From Massilia sp. METH4 (GTDB lineage Bacteria > Pseudomonadota > Gammaproteobacteria > Burkholderiales > Burkholderiaceae_D), in the NCBI RefSeq assembly GCF_037094685.1, contig NZ_CP146614.1, forward strand, positions 2,294,001 through 2,358,000: a stretch of DNA of 64,000 bases, in the 5' to 3' direction. A program made the translations under genes and the position numbers. The stretch's first letter is position 1, and each line of letters begins with the position of its first letter. The notes under the pieces are model-generated. The model was not told where the DNA came from. It did not search any database and saw only the letters and a list, made by a program, of their open reading frames with translations. Below, piece by piece: positions 18,401-26,900 of the stretch.

Positions 18401-20931
18401 CGCTGGCGCGCCATGCCGGCAAGCCGGACGCGATCGTGCATGCCTGGCTGCTGCCGGCCAGCGGCGGCGATACCGTGACCAACAGCGGGGCCACGCTGGA
18501 ACTGGGCTTCCACGCGCTGCTGGCGCTCACCCAGGCGTTCGGCGACGATACCGCGGCGCGGCTGCCGCTGCTGTCGGTGGCCAGCGAAGTGTTCGACGTG
18601 CAGCCGGGGGAAACGGTCGATGCGGTGAAGACCACCATGCTGGGGGCGCACCTGGCGATCGGCTACGAGCACCGCGGCATCGCCAGCCGCGTGCTGGACG
18701 TGCCGGCCGCCTGCCGCGACGCCGCCACGCTGGTGCTCGATGAACTGGCCCGCCTCGACGCGGAACCGCACGCCCCGGCCGGCCCCGCCGACCAGTTCGT
18801 GGCCGAGCGGGCGGGCGCGCGCTGGCTGGCCCACGTGGAGACGATGGCCGTGCCGGAACCGGCCGTGCCCGCCGCGCTGGCGGCCGATGGCACGTACATC
18901 GTGACCGGCGGCCTGGGCGGCCTGGGCCTGGAATTTGCCGACGTGCTGGTCGAACGGGGCGCGCGCCACCTGGTGCTGGTGGGCCGCAACGTGCTGCCGC
19001 CGCAGGCCGAATGGCATGCGTGGCTGGCGGCCAATCCGGACGATACGGCAGGCCGCGACCGGATCCGTCGCCTGCAAAGGATGGCCGGGCGCGGCGTGCA
19101 GGTCGTCACCGAGCGTTGCGACATCACCGACCCGGCTGCCGTGCAGGCCATGGTCGAGCGCGTGCAGGCCGACATGCCGCCGGTGCGCGGCGTGGTGCAC
19201 GCGGCCGGTATCGCCGGTGCCGGCGTGATGGCGCTGAAGACCCGCGCCCAGGCCGACGCCGTGCTGGCGCCGAAGGTGAAGGGTGCGCTGGCGCTGGAAG
19301 CGGCGCTGGCCGGTCAGCCGCTCGACTTCTTCGTGGCGGTGTCGTCGCTGTTCGGCACGATCGGCGGCATCGGCCAGGCCGACTACGCGGCCGCCAACGC
19401 CTTCCTCGATGCGTTCGCACGCAGCCGCAGCGCGCGCGGCCGCCGCACGCTGTCGCTGGCGTATGGCGGCTGGCGCGAGGTGGGCATGGCGGTCGCGATG
19501 GGCCATACCGCGTCCGCCCCGGTATTGCCTGCCGGGCGCACGCTGGCCCACCCATACCTGTTCAGCCGTGCCGACGAGGCGGGTGCGCTGCGCTTCACCA
19601 CTCACCTGCGCGCCCAGGATCATTGGGCATTGCAGGACCACCGCATCCAGGGCACGCCCGTGATGCCGGGCACGGCGCTGATCGAGACGGTGCGCGCCGC
19701 CTTCCAGGAGGCCACGGGCAGCGATGGCGCCTGCACGCTGTCGGACGTGTTCTTCTACCGGCCGCTGTTCGTGCCGGCCGACCGGATGGTGACGGTGGAC
19801 GTGCTGCTCCAACCCGTGGCGGATGGCTATGCCGTCGAAGTGAAGGAAGGCGAGTCGCCGGTGTTGACGGCGACGGTCGCTGCCGGTGCTGCCGCGGCGC
19901 GCCACATCGACCTGGCATCGATCGCCGAGCAATGCCGTGCCGATGTGCTGGAGTTCCCCGGCGGCGCCGCCGCGATGGTGGGCGAGCAGGGCTTCCTCGA
20001 CCTGGGCCGCCACTGGCAGGTGGTGCGCCGCATCCGCCTGGGCGGGCGGCAACTGCTGGGCGAGCTCGCGTTGCCGGAAGGCGTGGACGACGATGCCGCG
20101 CTGGGCCTGCACCCGGCTTTGCTGGACATGGCCACGGGCCCGATCACCGGCCACCTGCTGGCGCGGCTGGACCTGGGGCTGGAAGACGAATACCTGCCGT
20201 TCACGTACGGTGCGCTGGAGGTGCACGGCCGCCTCGGCACGCAGCTGTACAGCCACGTGACGTTCGGCGGCATCTCCGACGACCGCGACGTAATCCGCTT
20301 CGACATCGCGCTGGCCGCGCCGGACGGCAACGTGCTGGCCGAAGTGAAGGACTTCCGGCTGCGCCGCGTGCCGGCCGGATCGTTCGCCGCCAAACCGGCT
20401 GCCGCGCCGGCGGTGGACGACGGCTCGATCTCGCCGCAGGAAGGACGCGCGCTGTTCGCCCGCGCACTGGCGCTCAGGCATGGCGGCCACTGGATACTCA
20501 ATCCGCACCCGGTCGATGCGCTGCTGCGCAAGCTGCGCGCCGACCGCATCGCGCCGGCCGCCGCGCCGGCGGAGAAAAAGAAAGTGGTGCGCGAGGATGT
20601 GGTCGCGGCGCCGCCCACCAACCCGACCGAGGAAGTGCTGGTCGCGATCATCGAGGGCGCGCTGGGCATTACCCCGGTGGGCATCCACGACAACTTCTTC
20701 GACCTGGGCATCGATTCCGTGATCGGCATCCAGGTGGTATCGCACGCCCGCAAGCACGGCGTGCTGCTCAAGCCGAACCAGCTGTTCGAACACCAGACCG
20801 TGGCCGAGCTGGCGGCCGTGGCCGGTGCCGCGAACGATGCCGCCCCCGCGACGGCTCCGGCACCCGCACCATCGACGCCCGAGCCGGCCACCGACAACCT
20901 GGATGCCGTGCTGCACGCACTGGCCGACTGA
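15418..20931 (+). CDS. Modular PKS, KS-AT-KR-DH-ACP
   Basis: An 1837-residue polyketide synthase module. KS (about 8-445) has QTACSTS with Cys190 and EAHGTGTS. AT (545-840) has GHSLGEY and the malonyl-type HAFHS. A ketoreductase with its structural half follows (about 920-1400; NADPH motif TGGLGGLG at 1158 and active-site SSLFG..ADYAAAN). The dehydratase comes next (about 1388-1660; HRIQGTPVMP). An ACP has its Ser at about 1767 in LGIDSVIG, and a Pro/Ala-rich tail ends in LDAVLHALAD, perhaps a docking helix. Placing DH after KR departs from the usual DH-KR order, and its second motif is HPALLDMATG, with Gly at the usual Gln/His position. Expected role: extend the thiazolyl chain by two carbons, reduce and dehydrate to an enoyl unit. 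The start at 15418 is preferred over upstream in-frame codons because GGGGA precedes it by five bases and it avoids overlap with the previous gene. Confidence 0.92.
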   Translation: MKEKEYSGKIAIIGISGRFPGAPDVESFWNMLCESRSALRHFTPEEIRAGIDAHDYLTAPFVERQVAAGGWVGAGYHLPDVDKFDAGFFGYSPSEAELIDPQQRLFLEASWAAMEDAGYPPDGYHGVAAVYAGTGLSRYFLNNVYANREIMCASDRDLIAGIGNEPDYLSNRVAYKLNLTGPSVTVQTACSTSLVAIHMACQALRAGECDLSLAGGSMATVPAGLGYNYTEGSLNSDDGRIRAFDAGAKGTVFSEGGVGVIVLKRLEDAQADDDNIYAVIRGSAVTNDGSHKAGYTAPGIDGQVDAITRALKAARTNPEEIGYIEAHGTGTSLGDPIEITALTRAFRAHTGRTGYCAIGSVKTNVGHLAPAAGVAGVIKAALAARTGVLPPSLHFDTPNPRIDFPGSPFFVNDRLNDWQTAPLAKRVAAVSSFGIGGTNAHLILEEPPVTKPTRSGEKPRIFPLSAKSPGALGRMAGQLARFLERHPATDLDDVAFTLQEGRRAFDLRTAVVAGNTPELIAALDKVAKEPNKTAALPATKKLALLFTGQGSQFAGMARELHAQFPVFRDTFDACCATLARHVDTDLARLLLTDAPVEADHALLRETRHAQPALFTVEYALAMQLLAWKIEPAALLGHSLGEYVAATVAGVFTQDDALRLVALRGRLMQAMPPGGMLSIGGGAAEARRFLGGEIELAAVNSPRASVVSGPLEAIATLEADLDAAGIGCRKLQTSHAFHSAMMRPLAAEFRAAVAAAAPRSPALPVVSNVTGTWLTAAEATDPDYWVRHLLSPVLFQAGVETLVADGCGFFVEAGPSGVLSTFVRHTVGTAAGKPVAVAVPLMRHPQDAMAGDRFLLAALGNLWAAGHALDYADVDADNLGRRISLPTYPFARERHWVEPPPAPSALVEATLRRSEDLGEWFHAASWRRQPWLEAVPALAGRKVLLLAHDDEQGNALAAALRKAGAAVACAEPGPAFGVVDEDAYWVRPDQAADWEALARHAGKPDAIVHAWLLPASGGDTVTNSGATLELGFHALLALTQAFGDDTAARLPLLSVASEVFDVQPGETVDAVKTTMLGAHLAIGYEHRGIASRVLDVPAACRDAATLVLDELARLDAEPHAPAGPADQFVAERAGARWLAHVETMAVPEPAVPAALAADGTYIVTGGLGGLGLEFADVLVERGARHLVLVGRNVLPPQAEWHAWLAANPDDTAGRDRIRRLQRMAGRGVQVVTERCDITDPAAVQAMVERVQADMPPVRGVVHAAGIAGAGVMALKTRAQADAVLAPKVKGALALEAALAGQPLDFFVAVSSLFGTIGGIGQADYAAANAFLDAFARSRSARGRRTLSLAYGGWREVGMAVAMGHTASAPVLPAGRTLAHPYLFSRADEAGALRFTTHLRAQDHWALQDHRIQGTPVMPGTALIETVRAAFQEATGSDGACTLSDVFFYRPLFVPADRMVTVDVLLQPVADGYAVEVKEGESPVLTATVAAGAAAARHIDLASIAEQCRADVLEFPGGAAAMVGEQGFLDLGRHWQVVRRIRLGGRQLLGELALPEGVDDDAALGLHPALLDMATGPITGHLLARLDLGLEDEYLPFTYGALEVHGRLGTQLYSHVTFGGISDDRDVIRFDIALAAPDGNVLAEVKDFRLRRVPAGSFAAKPAAAPAVDDGSISPQEGRALFARALALRHGGHWILNPHPVDALLRKLRADRIAPAAAPAEKKKVVREDVVAAPPTNPTEEVLVAIIEGALGITPVGIHDNFFDLGIDSVIGIQVVSHARKHGVLLKPNQLFEHQTVAELAAVAGAANDAAPATAPAPAPSTPEPATDNLDAVLHALAD

Positions 20932-20971
20932 CCAGGACATGAGATCAAGACTAGAGATTCGAGAGAGACAC

Positions 20972-23900
20972 ATGAACAAGCAGGATATATTCGAGATACA
21001 CCGGCTCACGCCGCTCCAGCAGGGCATGCTGTTCCATACGCTGGAAGCGCCGGGCAGCGGCGTTTACGTGGAGCAGTTCGCCTGCCCCACGCAGGGCCGG
21101 ATCGACGGCGCGCGCTGGCAGCAGGCATGGAACATGGCGCTGGCCGCCTACCCGGTGCTGCGCGCCGCCGTGGCCTGGGAAGGACTGGATCACCCGCTGC
21201 TGGTGCTGATGAAGCAGGCGGCTCTCGACGTGCGCGAGATCGACGCCACCGGCGACGACGATGCCGCATTCGCCGCCCGCATGGACGCGCTGCGCCGCGA
21301 GGAGGCGGCGCGCGGCTTCGACCTGCGCCGCCCGCCGCTGCTGCGGCAGGCGCTGCTGCACCGCGCCGGCCACAGCGTGGTGTTCTGGACCTATCACCAT
21401 GTGCTGCTGGACGGCTGGTCGGCCTTCGTGGTGCTGGGCGCACTGCTGTCGGCCTACGCGGCGCTCGAAGAGGGCAGTTCCTGGCAGCCGCGCCCGGCGC
21501 CGGCCTATCGCGATTACCTGGCCTGGCTGCAGGGCCGCGACAAGCCGGCCGCGGAACGCTATTGGCGCGGGCAGCTCGCAGGCTTCCATGCGCCCACGCC
21601 GCTGGGCCTCGTCAAGCGCCCGCTGCCGGACGACAGTGCCGATGCCGGCGCCACCGCCACGGCGGAATTGGGCGACGCGCTGGGCGCACGGCTGCGCGAC
21701 ACGGCCCGTTCGCTGCGCGTCACGCCAGGCACGCTGCTGCAGGCGGCATGGGCGCACCTGCTGGCCATCTACAGCGGGGAGGACGACGTGGTGTTCGGCG
21801 CCACCGTCGCCGGCCGCCCGCCCGAGCTGGCGGGATCGGACGCGATGGTGGGCTTGTTCATCAACACCGTGCCGGTCCGGGTGCGCATCGATCCTGCGGA
21901 AAGCGTGCGCGCTTTCGCCACGCGGCTGGGCGCCATGCTGGTGGCGCAACGCGAACACGAGCATGCCTCGCTGACCGACATCGCCGGCTGGAGCGAGGTG
22001 CCGCGCGGCCGCCCGCTGTTCGATGCGATGTTGGCCATCGAATCGTTCCCGTATGCGGAAGGCGTCAGCCTGGCCGATGTCAGCGTCTGGCAGCACACCA
22101 ACTTCCCGCTGGCGCTCGTGATCGATCCGGTGGGCCGCATGCGCATCAAGGCCCTGTACGACGCGCGCCAGTTCGAGGGCGCCGCGGTGGCCGGGCTGCT
22201 GGCCCACTACCGCGAGCTGCTGGAGCGCATGGTGGCCGACACCGCCGCGCCGCTCGGCACGCTCTCGATCGCGCCAGGCGTCGACCTGGCCTTGCCGGAT
22301 GGCTGGAATCACCGGCCCGCCGTGGGGGACGCCGATGCCGAGCTGGGCGAGCTGTTTGCCCGCCAGGTCGCCGAACGGCCCGAGGCGACGGCGCTGGTGG
22401 CGGGCGACGAGCACGCCACCTACGCGGAGCTGGACCTGCAGGCACGCCGCCTCGGCGCGCGCCTGCTGGCGGCCGGCGTACGCACCGGCGACACGGTGGC
22501 GTTCGCGTTCGAGCCGGGCGTGCCGATGATCGCCGCCCTCGTTGCCATCACGCGCCTGGGGTGCGCCTATGCGCCGCTGGACACGAAATTGCCGGCCGCG
22601 CGCCTGGCCCAGATGGTGACCGACCTGCGCATTGGCCACGTGGTGACGGACGATGCCCACGCGGCGCTGTTCGACATCGCCGGCGTGACGGTGCTGCTGA
22701 GCGGCCGCGACGAGCACGACGTGCCGCTGGCGCGCTGGCCGCAAGCGGCTCGGGGCCGCATCCTGTACGTGATCCACACATCCGGCTCGACCGGCAAGCC
22801 GAAGGCGGCCGGCGTGTACCACGACAGCTTCACCCGCTTCATCCAGTGGTGGAACCGTGAATTCGCCTTCGGCGCCGGCGAGCGCTGTTTATTGGTCAAC
22901 AAGATCACCTTCGACCTGGCGCAGAAATGCGTGTGGGGCGCGCTGACGACGGGTGGCATCCTGCACCTGGCGCCCACGCGCCACTTCGATCCGCTGCATG
23001 CCCGCGAGCTCGTGCAGCATCACGGCATCGGCTGGATCAACTGCACGCCCAGCATGGCGTACGCGATGGTGGAGGGCGAGGGCGGCCACGCGGCACTGGC
23101 ACCGCTGCGGCTGCTGTTCGTGGGCGGCGAGCCGGTTGACAAGCGACGCCTGGCGCCCTGGCTGCTGGCCGAGGGCTGCACCACGGAGCTGGTCAACACC
23201 TATGGCCCCACCGAATGCACCGACCTGTGCACCACGCACCGCTTCGGCCGCGATGAATTCGTCGACCTGGACCGGCCGGTCACGGTGGGCAAGGTACTGC
23301 CCGGCCTGGCCGTGCACGTGCTGGACCGCTTCGGCAACCGCCTGCCGCCGGGCGTGACGGGCGAGGTGGCGATCGCCGGCGGTTCCGTCGGCGCCGGCTA
23401 CCTGAACAATGCGCGCATGAGCGCGGCCAAATTCCTGCCCGATCCGGCCGGGCCGGGGGAGCGGCTGTACCTGACGGGCGACCTGGGCTACTTCCGCGCC
23501 GACGGCACGCTGGTCGTGCACGGCCGCGTGGACTTCCAGGTCAAGCTGCGCGGCTACCGCATCGAGCTCGACGCGATCGGCCACGAGCTGCGCGGCCACC
23601 CGGCCGTGCTGGACGCCGTGGCCACCGTCACCCCGGATGGCCAGCGGCTGGTCGCCTATGTGGTGCCGGCCGAGGGAGCCGCCTGGTCCGCCGCCTTGCA
23701 GGAGGCGTGCCGGGCGTGGCTGGCCGCGCGCCTGCCCGAGTACATGGTGCCCGCCCGCTTCATGGGGCTGGACGCGCTGCCGCTGAACGCGAACGGCAAG
23801 CTCGATCGTTCCGCGCTGCCGGTGCCCGACCTGTGCGGCGCGGCGCTTGAGCGCATCGCGCCGCGCGATGGGATCGAGGCGAAGCTGGCCGGCATCTGGG

Positions 23901-26900
23901 CCGCCGTGCTGGGCGTGGAAGCCGTGGGCGTCACCGACAACTTCTTCGACCTGGGCGGCCATTCGCTGTCGATCACGCAGGCGTATGCGCGGCTGCAGAA
24001 GACGTTCGGCGTGCGCATCCCGCTGTCCGTACTGTTCGAGCAGCCGACCATCGCCGGCCAGGCAGCGGCCCTGCGTGCCGCTGGCGCCGCCGGCGATGGG
24101 CAGGATATGCCACGCCAGCCCACTATCCTGCCGGCGCAGCGGCCGGCGCAAGTGCCGCTGTCGTTCTCGCAATCGCGGCTGTGGTTCCTGCACCAGTACG
24201 ATCCGGCCAGCATGGCCTACCACGTGCCGAATGCGCTGCCGCTGGCCGGTGTCGTCGACCGCGCCGCCCTGCAGCAGGCGCTGGACTGGCTGCATGCGCG
24301 CCACGAATCGCTGCGCACGCGCTACCCCGAGATCGACGGCACGCCGTGGCAGGAAGTGCAGCCCGCCGGCCCGGTCACGCTGGGCTATGACGACCTGCGC
24401 GAAATGGACAATATGGCCGGTGCCGCCGAACGCCTGTCGGCCATCGCCACCGCCGAGGCAGCTCAGCCGTTCGACCTGCAAGCCGGCCCGGTGGCACGCT
24501 ACCGCCTAGTGCAGACGGACGGACGGGGCATCCTGCTCGTCTCGCTGCACCATATCGCGACCGATGGCTGGTCGATGGACGTGATGATGCGCGAGCTCCT
24601 CGCCGCGTATGGCGCGTTTTCCGCCGGCGCCACGCCGCGGGCGGCGCCGCTGCCGATCCAGTATGCCGACTATGCGCTGTGGCAGCGCACCGACCTGGCC
24701 GGTGCCAAGCTTGCGAAACTGGTCGACTACTGGCGCGAGGAACTGGACGGCAGCCAGCCGCAGATCACGCTGCCGTACGATCTGCCGCGCCCTACCACGC
24801 GCTCGTCCCGCGGCGGCCTGCACGTGTCGCACCTGCCGGCCGACGTGTGCGCCGCGCTGCGCAATGTTGCCTCGCAATCCGGCGCCACCGCATTCATGGC
24901 CTGGCTGGCCGTGTACGACCTGCTGCTGTACCGCTGGAGCGGGCAGGCGGACTTCAACGTGGGCAGCCCGATCGCCAACCGCAACCTGGAAGAGACGGAG
25001 GGCGTGATCGGCTTCTTCGTCAACACCCTGGTGCTGCGCGCCCGGGTCGACGGCGGCCAGACGTTCGGCGCGCTGCTGGGCGACGTGCAGCGCACCGCGC
25101 GCGGCGCCTACGACCATGCCGAGCTGCCGTTCGAGCTGCTGGTGGACGAGTTGAACCCGCCGCGCAGCGCCAATACGCTGCCGTTCTTCCAGGTCGGCTT
25201 CGCGCTGCAGCGCGCCTACGAGGATACGTCGCTGATCGACAGCGGCGAGTGGATCTCCCGCTTCGACCTGCAACTGGCGCTGTACGAGAGCGCTGACGGA
25301 GGCTTGCGCGCGCACTGGGAATATGCGCGCGACCTGTTCCTGCCCGAGACCGTCGCCCGCCTGGCCGACTCGTTCGCGCTGCTGGCACGCCAGGTGGCGC
25401 AGTCACCCGAAGCGCCGCTGCGCGAGCATGCGCTGATCGATGGCATGGGGCGCGAGCGCATGCTGGCGCTGGCGCGCGGCAGCCGGCCGGCACTGCCGGC
25501 GACGACCGTGCATGCCCTGTTCGCGCAACAGGCGCTGCTGGCGCCCGCGAAGATCGCGCTGGTGCAGGGCGACGTGCAGCTCTCCTACGACGAATTGAAC
25601 CGCCGCGCCAACCGCCTGGCCCACCACCTGATGGCGCAGGGCGTGGCGCCGGGCGCCATCGTCGGCGTGGCCCTGCCGCGCAGCCCGCAGCTGATCGTGG
25701 CGCTGCTGGCCGTGCTGAAGGCCGGCTGCGCCTACCTGCCGCTGGACACCGAATATCCGCGCGAGCGCACCGCCTACATGCTGGCCAATGCCCATGCCGC
25801 CGCCGTGCTGACCGATGGCGATGGCGCCGGCCTGTTGCCGGAATTCGGCGGCAGCTTGGTGCGCGTCGATGCGCCGCAGGTTGCCGGCCAGCGCGACACC
25901 AGTCCGGACGTGCCGCACGACCCGCGATCGCTGGCCTACGTGCTGTACACCTCCGGCACCACGGGCAAGCCGAAGGGCGTGATGGTCGAGCACCGCGGCA
26001 TCGTGCGCCTGGTGCGCGAGGTGGACTATGCCGACCTGTCGGCCCAGCGCATTTTCCTCCAGTATGCGCCGGTGGGCTTCGACGCCTCCACGTTCGAGAT
26101 CTGGGGTGCCTTGCTGAACGGTGCGCGACTGGTGCAGGCGCCCGCCGGCGTGGTGGGCCTTGACCGGCTGGCGGCCCTGCTCGCCGAACAGCGCGTCGAC
26201 ACGGCGTTCGTGACTGCGGCGCTGTTCAATCAGCTCGTCGACCAGCATCCCGAGGGACTGCGCGGCGTGCGCCAGCTGATCACCGGCGGGGAAGTCATGT
26301 CGGCCTCGCACGCGGCGCGGGCCATCGCGGCGATGGCGGAAGGCTCGCTGATCCATGCCTACGGCCCGACCGAATGCACCACCTATGCCACCACGGGGCG
26401 GGTGACGCTGGCCGACACGGCGCAAGGCACGGTGCCGATCGGCCGCCCGATCCCGCATACGGACACCTATGTGCTCGACGACGCGATGGAGCCGGTGCCC
26501 ACGGGCGTGCCGGGCGAGCTGTACATCGGCGGTGCCGGCGTGGCGCGCGGCTACCTGAACGCCCCGCAACAGACCGCCGAGCGCTTCCTCACCGATCCCT
26601 TTGCCGCCGACGGCTCGCGCATGTATCGCAGCGGCGACAAGGTGCGGTGGAGGGCCGACGGCACGCTGGAATTCCTGGGCCGCATGGACGAGCAGGTGAA
26701 GATCCGCGGCTACCGCATCGAGCCGGCCGAGATCGAGGCGCAACTGGCCGTCCACGACGGCGTGACGGGCGCGCTGGTGCTGCCGCTGGGCGAGGGCGCC
26801 GAGAAACGGCTGGTGGCCTATGTGACCGTCATCGACGGCAGCGTGACCCCGGCCGTGCTGCGCGAATTCCTGGCGCAGCGGCTGCCGGCATTCATGGTGC

